Shown in pieces: positions 40,896 to 50,484 of a DNA stretch of 64,000 nt (position 1 is its first letter; each line of letters begins with the position of its first letter). The notes below the pieces were generated by a model that saw only the letters and a program-made list of their open reading frames with translations, was not told the DNA's origin and searched no databases. The stretch is from positions 1,530,001-1,594,000 of the forward strand of contig NZ_CP045403.1 of NCBI RefSeq assembly GCF_009363695.1. The letters run 5' to 3'. The stretch is from Bacillus sp. THAF10. Lineage in GTDB: Bacteria; Bacillota; Bacilli; Bacillales; Bacillaceae_I. Both the position numbers and the translations under genes were made by a program.

Positions 40896-42650
40896 GTGGA
40901 GACTTTTAAGAAGTTAAAAGATTTTTATTGGCCTTACAGGAAAAACTTCTATATTTCATTAGTGTTTTTACTATTGGTAACAGTGATCACGGTCATCTAT
41001 CCTGTGATATTACAAATAACAATAGATGAAGTAATCAGTAAACAGCAGTTTGAATTTGTACCGTACATTGCAATTGGATTTATCGGTCTGATGGCCTTAA
41101 AAGGGGTATTTACGTTTTTTAACCAATACCTCGGTGATTTGTTCGGTATCAGGTCGGTTTACCGCTTACGTAACGAGCTTTATGAGAAATTGCAATTTCT
41201 ACCGTTCCGATACTATGATAATGCTAAAACAGGGGATTTGATGTCTAGGCTAACAGCCGATGTAGAAGGATTTCGTTTCTTTCTTTCCTTTGGTTTTGCC
41301 GAGCTGATTCGTTTTGCATTATTAGTTACCATCAGTTTAAGTTTAATGTTTTATTATTCCGTCGCGCTGACATTTGTCACACTTTTGGCAATGCCATTTC
41401 TTGCGATTGTTACCTACAGATTTGATAAAAGGGTTCATCCGGCTTTTAGGGGAATACGAAAATCCTTTGGTAAATTGAATACAAATGTACAGGAAAACAT
41501 CAGTGGAATTAATACGGTAAAATCTCTATCTAGAGAAGACCATCAAATAGGGAAATTTAATAATTCCAATGTTGATTATAAGGATAAGTTTATTGCTACC
41601 TCTAATGTTTGGGCAAAATTCTTCCCACTAATGGAGTTCATTGGGAATGCTTGTGTCGTAGGGTTGCTTGCATTTGGAGGCTACTTAGTCATTTCAGGGG
41701 ATTTGTCAAATGGTGAACTGGTCGCGTTCTTTAGTCTTGTTTGGTATATTGTTTGGCCAATTGCCAACCTTGGATTTGTGATAAATCAATTTTCTCAAGC
41801 AAAAGCCTCTGGAGAGCGTTTGCTTGAGATTTTAGAAGCAGAAGAAGATATTCAGGATCATCCTGATGCAAAAGATGTTGCTAAATTAGATGGCCATGTG
41901 ACATTTGAAGGTGTCACTTTCGCCTATCCCAATGAGGAAAAAAATGCGCTTGAAGAGGTTAGTTTTGATGCACCTCCAGGGAAACAAATTGGGTTAATTG
42001 GGGAAACAGGTTCTGGGAAAACAAGTATCACTCAATTAATTACTAGATTTTATGAGCCGCAATCCGGAAGAATTTTAATTGATGGGGAAGAAGTGAACAA
42101 CTATTCCCTTTACACTTTAAGAAATCAAATTGGCTTTGTGTTGCAGGAGTCTTTTCTGTTCTCCTCCACCATTAAATCCAATATTGCTTATGGAAGACCG
42201 AATGCATTGATGGATGAGATTGTTCGGGCAGCAAAAATGGCGCAGGCACACGACTTTATTATGGAGCTACCTGATGGGTACGATACCATGCTTGGAGAAC
42301 GTGGAATGGGGCTTTCTGGAGGTCAAAAACAGCGAATAGCCATTGCACGTGCGTTGATTTTAGATCCTAGCATTCTAGTATTGGACGATGCGACAAGTGC
42401 CGTTGATATGCAAACAGAGTTTAACATCCAAAGAGAATTAAAAGCTGCACTTGCTGGGAGAACCACGTTCATTATTGCTCATAGAATTTCTTCATTAAAA
42501 CATGCAGACGAAATTTTGGTGCTGGAAGAAGGAAAAGTGATCGAAAGAGGAACACATGAGGAACTTGTTGCCAAAAACGGTGCATACCGAAGAATTTATG
42601 ATATTCAATATAAAGACCAAAAAACGGTTTTGGAAGCTCAGACTAATTAA
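40896..42650 (+). CDS. Heterodimeric ABC exporter subunit 1 (YfiB-like), degenerate Walker B
   Basis: A 584-residue half-transporter with six membrane helices (about 10-310) and a nucleotide-binding domain. Walker A is GETGSGKTS, the signature LSGGQKQR is canonical. Walker B ends LDDATSAVD, with Asp where the catalytic Glu is usual. It is followed 15 bp later by a second half-transporter, so the pair forms a heterodimer of the BmrCD/YfiBC type, exporting drugs or lipids. The frame opens at 40869, but AGGGAGGG is placed before GTG 40896. Confidence 0.9.
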   Translation: METFKKLKDFYWPYRKNFYISLVFLLLVTVITVIYPVILQITIDEVISKQQFEFVPYIAIGFIGLMALKGVFTFFNQYLGDLFGIRSVYRLRNELYEKLQFLPFRYYDNAKTGDLMSRLTADVEGFRFFLSFGFAELIRFALLVTISLSLMFYYSVALTFVTLLAMPFLAIVTYRFDKRVHPAFRGIRKSFGKLNTNVQENISGINTVKSLSREDHQIGKFNNSNVDYKDKFIATSNVWAKFFPLMEFIGNACVVGLLAFGGYLVISGDLSNGELVAFFSLVWYIVWPIANLGFVINQFSQAKASGERLLEILEAEEDIQDHPDAKDVAKLDGHVTFEGVTFAYPNEEKNALEEVSFDAPPGKQIGLIGETGSGKTSITQLITRFYEPQSGRILIDGEEVNNYSLYTLRNQIGFVLQESFLFSSTIKSNIAYGRPNALMDEIVRAAKMAQAHDFIMELPDGYDTMLGERGMGLSGGQKQRIAIARALILDPSILVLDDATSAVDMQTEFNIQRELKAALAGRTTFIIAHRISSLKHADEILVLEEGKVIERGTHEELVAKNGAYRRIYDIQYKDQKTVLEAQTN

Positions 42651-42665
42651 AGGCAGGTGAGAAGG

Positions 42666-44513
42666 TTGCGTAAGAAACAAAAGGTTGTCTTAAATGACAA
42701 TGTGAAAAAAAGATTCTATTATTCTACTGATAATGCGATTGAAAAACCATTCAATTGGCAACAAATGTTACGGTTGTTTTCCTATATGAAGCCGTATTCC
42801 AAAAACCTACTCCCGCTGGCGATAATAACGATGCTGATTGCTACAGGAGTAAGGCTGGTTGTGCCAATTATTATTGGTAAATATATGTTTGATTATGCCA
42901 TTGATCAACGCGATATGGATATGGTTGTTAAGTTAGCTATTATTATATCCGTGCTATATGGCTTGTCCTATGTGGCAAATGCGCTAAGGATTAGATGGAT
43001 GAATATGCTTGGACAGAATGTTATTTACGATTTGCGAAAACATCTGTTTACTCACGTTCAAGGCCTCTCTCATAGGTTCTTTGATCAGCGCTCAGCAGGT
43101 TCCATTCTTGTAAGGATAATGAATGATATTAATTCTCTTCAAGAGCTATTTACAAATGGCGTCATTAATCTATTAATGGACTTTATTCTTTTAGTAGGAA
43201 TTGTTATCATTCTATTCGCCTTAAGTCCTGAACTAGCTGTTGCTATTCTTGTCATATTGCCAATTATGTTCTTAATTTCTACTAAATTGCGTAGGAAAAT
43301 TAGAAGGGCTTGGCAGGATGTAAGGATCAAGCAAGCGATGCTAAATTCACATTTGAATGAAAGTATTCAAGGAATTCGTGTGACCCAATCGTTTACTCAG
43401 GAAAGAGAAAACATGGGGTTCTTCGACAGAATTAATACAGAGAACTTTCAATCTTGGCGAAATGCAACGCAACAAAATGCTATCTTTAGACCGTTTGTAG
43501 AAATGACGAATGCAGTTGGTACCGCAATCCTGATTTGGTTTGGTGCCTATTTAATTCAGCAAAACCTAACAGGTGGCTCCAGCACATTAACACTAGGGGT
43601 ATTTATTTCCTTTGCATTCTATTTAGGAATGTTCTGGGAGCCCATTTCGCGATTGGGGCAGCTGTATAACATGCTGCTTGTTGGGATGGCTTCCTCTGAA
43701 AGAATCTTTGAATTCCTAGATGAAAAACCAATTGTGGATGAAAAAGAAGATGCCATTCATTTAGATACAATTAAGGGAGAGATCGAGTTTAAAGATGTTG
43801 AATTTTCATATGATAATAAACGGAAGGCCTTAAACAGTATTTCCTTGCACATGAACGCTGGTCAAACGGTTGCTTTAGTCGGTCATACAGGCTCTGGGAA
43901 AACCACGATTGCCAACTTAATTTCGCGGTTTTATGATGCCACTGGCGGTGAAGTGAAAATTGATGGTCATAACATTCGAGATATTTCTGTAAAAAGCTTG
44001 CGTTCGCAAATCAGCGTTGTTCTGCAGGATACCTTTATTTTCTCTGGCACCATTAATGATAACATCCGTTTTGGTCGTCCTACGGCTACGGATGAGGAAG
44101 TAAAAGCAGCTGCAGAGGCAGTAGGTGTGAATAACTTTATTGAAAGATTAAAAAATGGATATGAAACAGAGGTAGAAGAAAGAGGAAATGTATTATCAGT
44201 AGGAGAAAGACAATTGATTTCCTTTGCAAGAGCCTTACTGGCAGATCCTAGCATCATTATTTTAGATGAAGCAACAGCGAGTATAGATACAGAAACAGAA
44301 GTACAAATTCAAACTGCTTTGAAAAAGCTTTTACATGGTAGGACTGCAATAATCATTGCGCATCGACTTTCTACGATAAGAGAAGCTGACAAAATCATCG
44401 TCCTTGATCATGGAAACATTATGGAACAAGGAAATCATGACCAATTAATGGAGCATCAAGGGATTTATTATCACCTTGTAAAAGCTCAATTTACCATGTC
44501 TGATGTAAGTTGA
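42666..44513 (+). CDS. Heterodimeric ABC exporter subunit 2 (YfiC-like), degenerate signature
   Basis: A 615-residue half-transporter. Six helices (about 45-345), Walker A GHTGSGKTT, Walker B LDEATASID with the catalytic Glu, but the ABC signature reads LSVGERQL instead of LSGGQ. With subunit 1 this leaves one complete ATP site and one degenerate site, the usual arrangement in heterodimeric exporters. GTG 42657 also opens the frame; AGGTGA six nt before TTG 42666 favours the latter, but this is not certain. Confidence 0.9.
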   Translation: MRKKQKVVLNDNVKKRFYYSTDNAIEKPFNWQQMLRLFSYMKPYSKNLLPLAIITMLIATGVRLVVPIIIGKYMFDYAIDQRDMDMVVKLAIIISVLYGLSYVANALRIRWMNMLGQNVIYDLRKHLFTHVQGLSHRFFDQRSAGSILVRIMNDINSLQELFTNGVINLLMDFILLVGIVIILFALSPELAVAILVILPIMFLISTKLRRKIRRAWQDVRIKQAMLNSHLNESIQGIRVTQSFTQERENMGFFDRINTENFQSWRNATQQNAIFRPFVEMTNAVGTAILIWFGAYLIQQNLTGGSSTLTLGVFISFAFYLGMFWEPISRLGQLYNMLLVGMASSERIFEFLDEKPIVDEKEDAIHLDTIKGEIEFKDVEFSYDNKRKALNSISLHMNAGQTVALVGHTGSGKTTIANLISRFYDATGGEVKIDGHNIRDISVKSLRSQISVVLQDTFIFSGTINDNIRFGRPTATDEEVKAAAEAVGVNNFIERLKNGYETEVEERGNVLSVGERQLISFARALLADPSIIILDEATASIDTETEVQIQTALKKLLHGRTAIIIAHRLSTIREADKIIVLDHGNIMEQGNHDQLMEHQGIYYHLVKAQFTMSDVS

Positions 44514-44516
44514 TGC

Positions 44517-44557
44517 AAAAAGGACACCCGCTAACGTATTTGAGGGTGTCCTTTTTA
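44517..44557 (+). terminator. Rho-independent terminator of the ABC exporter operon
   Basis: AAAAAGGACACCC pairs with GGGTGTCCTTTTT. Confidence 0.9.
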
Positions 44558-44620
44558 TATATTTGGCTCTTTTTATGGTACAATAGGAATAAAAATTGAG
44601 TCCATATGGGGGAAAAGTCG

Positions 44621-45286
44621 TTGAAAAAGAAAGAGTTTGCCGTTATTGGTTTAGGTCGTTTCGGGGGTAGCATGGTGGAGGCATTGAGCAATGAGGGAGT
44701 GGAAGTACTTGCCATTGATAATAATGAAGAACGAGTGAATGAGTTTGCAAACATTGCATCTCATGCTGTAGTTGGAGACAGTACAGATGAGGCAGTGTTA
44801 AAAAGCATTGGGATCCGTAATTTTGATCATGTTATTGTTGCTATTGGTGATAATATCCAAGCTAGCATTCTGACAACCCTAATACTAAAAGAGCTAGGTG
44901 TAAAGCATATAACTGTTAAAGCAACAAATGACTATCATGAAAAGGTGTTAAGTCGAATCGGTGCTGACCAGGTCGTTCATCCAGAAAGAGATATGGGAAG
45001 AAGAATTGCCCATAACATAGTATCTAACAATGTATTAGATTATCTAGAGCTATCTGATGAACATAGCATCGTGGAGATTGTAGCTAGCAGAAGGATTGAC
45101 GGTAAAACTTTAATAAGTTTAGATATCCGTGCCAAATACGGAATTAATATTGTCGCAATCAAAAGAGGAAGAGATATCATTGTTTCTCCTCAAGCAACAG
45201 ACCCAATCAGGCAAGGAGATATTCTTATTGTCATAGGTGCTGATACAGATATCAATAGATTTGAAAAAAATGTGGTAGAAGATTAA
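44621..45286 (+). CDS. ktrC: K+ uptake regulatory subunit KtrC (RCK domain)
   Basis: A 221-residue cytosolic gating subunit for a Ktr potassium channel. The RCK N-domain (1-135) has the nucleotide motif GLGRFGGS (about 9-16). The RCK C-domain (about 140-221) binds c-di-AMP in known homologues (IRAKYGINIVAIKRG). Its text follows B. subtilis KtrC (NIASHAVVGDSTDEAVLKSIGIRNFDHVIVAIG), and it adjoins rnjA as there. No membrane subunit (ktrD) lies here. The ATG at 44606 is in frame, but GGGGGA precedes TTG 44621, which gives the family start. Confidence 0.93.
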   Translation: MKKKEFAVIGLGRFGGSMVEALSNEGVEVLAIDNNEERVNEFANIASHAVVGDSTDEAVLKSIGIRNFDHVIVAIGDNIQASILTTLILKELGVKHITVKATNDYHEKVLSRIGADQVVHPERDMGRRIAHNIVSNNVLDYLELSDEHSIVEIVASRRIDGKTLISLDIRAKYGINIVAIKRGRDIIVSPQATDPIRQGDILIVIGADTDINRFEKNVVED

Positions 45287-45319
45287 AAACCTCAGGAGCT
45301 TAAGCTCCTGAGGTTTTTA
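45285..45319. terminator. Bidirectional terminator between ktrC and rnjA
   Basis: AAAACCTCAGGAGCTTAAGC and its mirror GCTCCTGAGGTTTT form an 18-bp near-perfect palindrome. Confidence 0.9.
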
Positions 45320-45330
45320 TATCTTGTCTT

Positions 45331-46998
45331 TTATACTTCCATGATGATAGGTAATATCATTGGGCGACGTTTTGTTTTTTCATAAAGGAATGGAGCAAGT
45401 GTGTCTGTAATCTCGTTTTTGATTTCAGACCATTGTGTTGTTCTGCGCTCCATAATTTTATTCAAATGCTTAGAAATAAGAGATTGAGCATCATTAATTA
45501 AATCACCAGATTCTCTCATATACACAAATCCACGAGAGATAATGTCTGGGCCTGAAGCAATCTTGAAATCCTTCATGTTAATGCTAACCACAACAACTAC
45601 TAAGCCTTCTTCTGATAGGATACGGCGATCTCGTAACACGATGTTTCCGATATCTCCTATGCCGTTTCCATCTATATAGACGTTACCAGAAGGGATTTTT
45701 CCAGCTACAGATGCTTCTTCCTCACTTAATGCTAAAACCTCACCATTATCCATCACAAAGCAGTTTTCCTCACGAACACCACAATCAATCGCAAGTTGTT
45801 TGTGCGTGATTTGCATGCGGTATTCACCGTGAATTGGCATGAAGTATTTTGGTTTTATTAAGCGCAACATAAGTTTTTGCTCTTGTTGACCACCGTGACC
45901 GGATGTATGAATATCACTTAAGGATCCGTGGATTACATCTGCACCTGCGCGGAAAAGCATATTGATAGTACGATTGACACTTAATGTATTCCCAGGAATT
46001 GGGGAAGAAGAAAAGACAACCGTATCTCCTGGTATGATTTGAATCTGACGGTGTGTTCCATTCGCAATGCGGGAAAGAGCTGCCATAGGTTCTCCTTGGC
46101 TTCCAGTACAAAGGATGGTCACTTTGTTAGCAGGCATTCTATTAATTTGGTTTGCCTCAATAAATGTATCTTTTGGTGCGTTTATATATCCAAGCTCTTG
46201 ACCGATATTAATCGCTGCTTCCATACTGCGTCCGAATACAGCAATTTTCCTTCCATGAGCAACCGCTGCTTCTGTTACTTGTTGAAGGCGGTGAATATTA
46301 GAGGCAAAGGTAGCAAAGATGACCCTTCCGTCTACTTTACGGAAAATATCCTGAATACTTTCACCAACACGACGCTCAGACATTGTAAAGTCAGGGATTT
46401 CACTATTTGTACTATCAGATAGTAAGCAAAGAACGCCTTCTTTTCCGATCTCCGCCATCTTTGTTAAGTTAGCAGGCTCTCCAACAGGAGTAAAGTCAAA
46501 TTTAAAGTCACCAGTATGAACAATGTTACCTTGAGGTGTTTTAACAACCACACCATAGGAATCTGGAATACTGTGAGTAGTACGGAAGAAAGTAACCGAC
46601 GTTTTGCGGAATTTAATAATATCATCTTCCTGAATTTCAATCAGTTTTGTTTTGCGAAGAAGACCATGCTCCTCCAATTTATTCTTAATAAGACCGAGAG
46701 CGAGTTTCCCTCCATATACAGGAATATCAACTTCGCGAAGTAGGTAAGGAATTCCCCCAATATGATCTTCGTGACCATGGGTAACAAAAAGTCCTTTAAT
46801 TTTTTCTTGGTTTTTAACTAGGTATGTGTAATCAGGAATAACGTAATCAATCCCTAATAATTCGTCTTCAGGGAATTTAATACCGGCATCAATTAGGATA
46901 ATTTCGTCTTGAAATTGAACAGCATAGGTGTTTTTCCCGATCTCACCTAGCCCTCCTAGAGCGAATACCGCTGCTTGGTTGTTTTTTACAAATTTCAT
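45331..46998 (-). CDS. rnjA: Ribonuclease J1
   Basis: A 555-residue metallo-beta-lactamase/beta-CASP nuclease, central to 5'-3' exonuclease and endonuclease decay and 16S rRNA maturation in Firmicutes. The metal motif is H74-G-H-E-D-H79 in [12 protein letters not shown], followed by [18 protein letters not shown], and the beta-CASP motif [26 protein letters not shown] provides a late metal His. It is downstream of rpoY by 6 bp, as in B. subtilis ykzG-rnjA. Confidence 0.97.
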   Translation of the reverse strand: MKFVKNNQAAVFALGGLGEIGKNTYAVQFQDEIILIDAGIKFPEDELLGIDYVIPDYTYLVKNQEKIKGLFVTHGHEDHIGGIPYLLREVDIPVYGGKLALGLIKNKLEEHGLLRKTKLIEIQEDDIIKFRKTSVTFFRTTHSIPDSYGVVVKTPQGNIVHTGDFKFDFTPVGEPANLTKMAEIGKEGVLCLLSDSTNSEIPDFTMSERRVGESIQDIFRKVDGRVIFATFASNIHRLQQVTEAAVAHGRKIAVFGRSMEAAINIGQELGYINAPKDTFIEANQINRMPANKVTILCTGSQGEPMAALSRIANGTHRQIQIIPGDTVVFSSSPIPGNTLSVNRTINMLFRAGADVIHGSLSDIHTSGHGGQQEQKLMLRLIKPKYFMPIHGEYRMQITHKQLAIDCGVREENCFVMDNGEVLALSEEEASVAGKIPSGNVYIDGNGIGDIGNIVLRDRRILSEEGLVVVVVSINMKDFKIASGPDIISRGFVYMRESGDLINDAQSLISKHLNKIMERRTTQWSEIKNEITDTLAPFLYEKTKRRPMILPIIMEV

Positions 46999-47004
46999 TG
47001 TCTA

Positions 47005-47214
47005 TCAAATCTCCAATACTTTATAGTTTTCAGATTGTTTTTCATATTCGAAGAAGTCGCCAGTAACCGGTTGGATAAATTCGATATTATACGGCATGTC
47101 CTTTAGTTTCCTGCGAACCTCAAACACTTCAGTGGCTTCAATATAAAGAGCCTCGGTTTTCTCTCTAACTGGTGCTTCCGTAACGTCTTCTTGGTAGTAC
47201 ACTTTAAAAATCAT
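47005..47214 (-). CDS. rpoY: RNA polymerase epsilon subunit
   Basis: A 69-residue protein; [27 protein letters not shown] and [35 protein letters not shown] are typical of RpoY (YkzG), a small subunit of Firmicutes RNA polymerase similar in fold to phage Gp2. It precedes rnjA with 6 bp between them; the pair is a conserved operon. GGAGAG precedes its ATG on the minus strand. Confidence 0.96.
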   Translation of the reverse strand: MIFKVYYQEDVTEAPVREKTEALYIEATEVFEVRRKLKDMPYNIEFIQPVTGDFFEYEKQSENYKVLEI

Positions 47215-48003
47215 CTTTATCTCTCCTTAAACATTTCTCCCACGTCCCATAGCTCTTGGAAAATGGTTTTATAAATATATTTTAAGTAGGAAAAAAGTGC
47301 GGAAGTATCCGGCGACGCAGAAATGTGTCCATCATTCTGTGCACTTTTTTCTTACAAAAAGACAGTAAGTATGGTATTTACTATATGTAACGTTCATTGG
47401 CCTTTAAGCCATTATTAACCTATTATATACGAAAAGCCTCAGGAATTCATGCTTTTAATGCAACCTAACCTTATACTATATTTCCCACAGGGAGCTTTCG
47501 CATACGCTGACAGGTTATGGCGGGGTTATTCTTATTATAGTTTCCCTAGGTATCTTTGTAAAATTTATGTGGGGAAAATATAGAAGAGTCCTTCTTTATG
47601 AATGGAGGACTCTTTAAAAAAAATTTAAGCAATCGTTTTTCTTTTTAAGATATCATTCATTCTCCGCAGCAGTTTTCTTCGCAATCTTCTTAGCATAGTC
47701 TTTCACTCCCTGTACTCGAAATCGTTCTGTTTGTTACTAGTTAATATGCATCAAACAGTAAAAATAGTTGCTGGTAAAAATACGAAATTTAGCACAAAAG
47801 GAATGGTAGGTTGCGTCTAGACGACCACTTTTAAACTGCGTATAGTTAGTATCAGATTAACATATAACTGTTGTGTTGGGAATACGCATACTGTGTTTAG
47901 AAAAGAGAATGATTAAAGTTTTCATTGACAGTAAGCGTTTTCTTCATGTAGGTTAGAATAAACTTTTATTTCGAAACCCTAATGATTAAGGTGGGAAAAC
48001 TAG
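47215..48003. other. Long divergent intergenic region rpoY/eamA
   Basis: 789 bp without a supported gene. It contains a nested stem at about 47286-47352 (AAAAAAGTGC/GCACTTTTTT with inner AGAAATG/CATCATTCT), and a second stem at about 47590-47620 (AAGAGTCCT/AGGACTCTT). A short Lys/Ala-rich minus-strand frame of about 23 codons ends at 47653 (VKDYAKKIAKKTAAENE). A decayed MITE copy follows. The two stems in a divergent promoter region suggest an additional short transcript. Confidence 0.5.
47835..47906 (+). mobile_element. MITE-like element copy K, decayed
   Basis: AAACTGCGTATAGTTAGTAT, then ATTAACATATAACTGTTGTG and GTTTAGAAAAGAGA follow the order of the family consensus (CTACTGCGTATAGTTAAGAC, ATCAACGTTGCTGTCGTG, TTTTAGAAAAGAGC) with many changes and a central deletion. 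Confidence 0.5.
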
Positions 48004-48909
48004 ATGAAACGTCTCTATTTAGCGTTATTGACCCTAAGTTTAATCTGGGGAATGTCCTTTTTCTTCATAAAAATTCTCGTTACGGACTTAGGTGTTCTCG
48101 GGGTGGTTTTTTGGAGATGTGTGTTCGGAGCAGGAACACTTTTCGTTCTGCTTTTAATTCAACAAAAAATGAAGGTTATTAAAAAGTTACCAATTGTTCC
48201 AATCCTTTTGATCGCAATACTAAATAACGCACTTCCATGGGCGCTCATTGCAATCAGTGAGACTTCCATTAGTTCTAGCATGGCATCTGTTGTTAATGCC
48301 ACTACACCTATATGGACCATCCTTATTGGATTTTCGATTTTTTCTAGTAAAATGAGAACAATGCAATGGATTGGTGTGCTTGTTGGTTTTATTGGGATCT
48401 TGGTGCTATTAAAGTTGAACATAATACAACTGTTTCAGGATAATTTTTTTGGTGTGGGTACGATGCTTGGAGCAACGATTTGCTATGGTTTTGGCGCACA
48501 CCTTAGCAGAAGATACCTTCAAGACATTCCAATTACTATCATATCCTTCAGTACACTTGCGATGGCAGGGATTCTTTCGGGTATTTTTATGCTTGTTCTT
48601 GCCCCAGAAGGCTTTCTAGCAGTTACAACTGCTTCTACCATTTTTTCCTTGATTGGATTAGGTGTTTTTGGATCAGGGATTGCTTACCTTCTTTATTATT
48701 ACATGGTAAAAGAGGGAAGTGCCGAGTTTGCTTCACTTGTTACTTATATTGTTCCCCTTACAGCAATGGGGTGGGGAAGCCTTTTATTAAACGAAGAGAT
48801 TACACCTCATATGCTTATTGGTTTAATTCTTATCTTTTCTGGTGTATATTTATCCTCGTATAAGACGAAAGCAAAAAAACAAAAACCTGTTAATAAAATC
48901 GCAGTCTAA
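48004..48909 (+). CDS. EamA-type DMT permease
   Basis: A 301-residue membrane protein of ten helices made of two EamA repeats (about 4-138 and 149-290; LSLIWGMSFFFIKILV, ALIAISETSISSSMASVVNATTPIW, and AYLLYYYMVKEGSAEFASLVTYIVPLTAMGWGSLLLNEEI). Probable metabolite exporter, substrate unknown. AAGGTGGG is placed before the ATG. The following gene starts 20 bp later and may be co-transcribed. Confidence 0.9.
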   Translation: MKRLYLALLTLSLIWGMSFFFIKILVTDLGVLGVVFWRCVFGAGTLFVLLLIQQKMKVIKKLPIVPILLIAILNNALPWALIAISETSISSSMASVVNATTPIWTILIGFSIFSSKMRTMQWIGVLVGFIGILVLLKLNIIQLFQDNFFGVGTMLGATICYGFGAHLSRRYLQDIPITIISFSTLAMAGILSGIFMLVLAPEGFLAVTTASTIFSLIGLGVFGSGIAYLLYYYMVKEGSAEFASLVTYIVPLTAMGWGSLLLNEEITPHMLIGLILIFSGVYLSSYKTKAKKQKPVNKIAV

Positions 48910-48928
48910 ATGAAGTTAGGTGATAAAG

Positions 48929-49720
48929 ATGAACAAAGAAAATAAAATCGTGTTTTTTGATATAGATGGCACGTTGTTAAATCATCAGAAGGAACTCCCA
49001 AATTCCACTAAAAAAGCAATAGAAGAATTAAAAGAACAAGGTGTATATGTAGCCATTGCAACAGGAAGAGCTCCTTTTATGTTTGAAGATCTTCGGAAGG
49101 AATTAGATATTCACTCTTATGTTAGCTTTAATGGGCAGTATGTTGTTTTCGAAGGGGAAGTGGTTTATAAAAATCCTTTAAGTCTTGAGAAGATGAAGGA
49201 GCTCAGACAATTTTCTGAGAAGATGAATCATCCTCTTGTTTACTTAAATCATCAGGTTATGAAGTCAAATGTAGAAAGTCATCCATTCATTCATGAAAGT
49301 ATGGGCAGCTTAAAGTTTACTCATCCTGAATATGGACCTGATTTCCTTGAAACAACAGAGATATACCAAGCTTTGCTTTTCATCGAAGAAAATGAACAGC
49401 AGCATTATGTAGATACTTATCGTGATTTCCACTACATTCGTTGGCACCAATATTCCACAGACATTCTGCCAAAGGGCGGTTCTAAAGCAATTGGAATTGA
49501 AAAAATGCTACAAAAACTACCCTTCAAATCAGAAAATGTTTACGCCTTTGGAGATGGATTGAATGATATAGAAATGATACGTTCGGTAGCGAACGGGATT
49601 GCTATGGGAAATGCACATCCTGAATTATTGAAAGTAGCGAAGCATGTAACGAAGGACGTAGGAGAAGACGGCATCTGGCACGGACTACACGATTTTGGGT
49701 TGTTAAAGCAAAAGGCCTGA
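48929..49720 (+). CDS. ykrA: Cof-type HAD phosphatase YkrA
   Basis: A 263-residue haloacid dehalogenase-superfamily phosphatase. Motif I is FFDIDGTLL with the nucleophile Asp near residue 11, motif II ATGRAP, motif III the Lys of LPKGGSKAIGIEKML, and motif IV FGDGLNDIEMI. The C2-type cap covers about 85-190. Sugar phosphates or similar are likely substrates. GTG 48920 is in frame, but AGGTGAT before ATG 48929 is preferred. Position next to convergent def agrees with B. subtilis ykrA. Confidence 0.9.
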   Translation: MNKENKIVFFDIDGTLLNHQKELPNSTKKAIEELKEQGVYVAIATGRAPFMFEDLRKELDIHSYVSFNGQYVVFEGEVVYKNPLSLEKMKELRQFSEKMNHPLVYLNHQVMKSNVESHPFIHESMGSLKFTHPEYGPDFLETTEIYQALLFIEENEQQHYVDTYRDFHYIRWHQYSTDILPKGGSKAIGIEKMLQKLPFKSENVYAFGDGLNDIEMIRSVANGIAMGNAHPELLKVAKHVTKDVGEDGIWHGLHDFGLLKQKA

Positions 49721-49740
49721 TCACTTGATCAGGCCTTTTG
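49710..49740. terminator. Bidirectional terminator between ykrA and def
   Basis: AAAAGGCCTGATCA pairs with TGATCAGGCCTTTT with a 2-nt centre. Confidence 0.92.
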
Positions 49741-50304
49741 TTATCTCTCGATTGGAATGGCTCCTTGTGGAGGTTGAAATGGGTTTTGTGCATCAATATG
49801 ATCATAAAACATGACACCATTTAAATGATCAATTTCATGCTGAAACACAATAGATAATAGCCCCTTTAAGCGCAGTTTCACTTCTTCACCTGCTGTGTTT
49901 ACTGCTTTTACGGTAATTCGAGCATATCGCGGCACAAGCCCAGGCACTTCCCGTTCTACCGATAAACATCCCTCGCCTGAAGTAAGAAAGCTTTTCTCAA
50001 CAGAATGACTAACAATCTTAGGATTGAAAAGTGCATGACTATGTAGATTTCCTGACTCATCCCGTATATGAATGGCAATCATTTTTTTTGAAATGTTGAT
50101 TTGCGGCGCTGCAAGTCCAATTCCAGGACGTAAGTTATACTTTTGAGCCATTTCTGGGTTTTGGCTATTTTGAAGGTACTCCATCATTTGATTTAAAATG
50201 GTGATTTCCTCTGTAGATGGAGGTAAAAGTACATCTTCTGCCACCTTTCTCAAAGTAGGATTTCCTTCTTTGATTATGTCTTTTGAGGTTAACATTTTCG
50301 TCAC
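49741..50304 (-). CDS. def: Peptide deformylase
   Basis: A 187-residue metalloenzyme removing formyl from nascent N termini. The three conserved motifs are GIGLAAPQI (motif 1), EGCLSVE (motif 2, Cys metal ligand) and QHEIDHLNG (motif 3, two His ligands and catalytic Glu). The longer N terminus and insertion match type 2 deformylases of Gram-positives (B. subtilis DefB/YkrB), which is next to ykrA there too. Two in-frame TAA/TTA-rich upstream codons do not give a better start. Confidence 0.96.
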   Translation of the reverse strand: MTKMLTSKDIIKEGNPTLRKVAEDVLLPPSTEEITILNQMMEYLQNSQNPEMAQKYNLRPGIGLAAPQINISKKMIAIHIRDESGNLHSHALFNPKIVSHSVEKSFLTSGEGCLSVEREVPGLVPRYARITVKAVNTAGEEVKLRLKGLLSIVFQHEIDHLNGVMFYDHIDAQNPFQPPQGAIPIER

Positions 50305-50484
50305 TCCTAACTCACTATATATAGCTACTATACTCTATTGTGTGCTTTAAATGGTAGTAAGATGATTTTTAATAAGAATAAAGAATACTGTATTATTTTT
50401 ATGCTTCGAGAAGGGAATTTAATATTGTAAATAATAGCAATAAATTTTATAGTTAAATAGAAGATATGTTAGGGGGATATTAAA

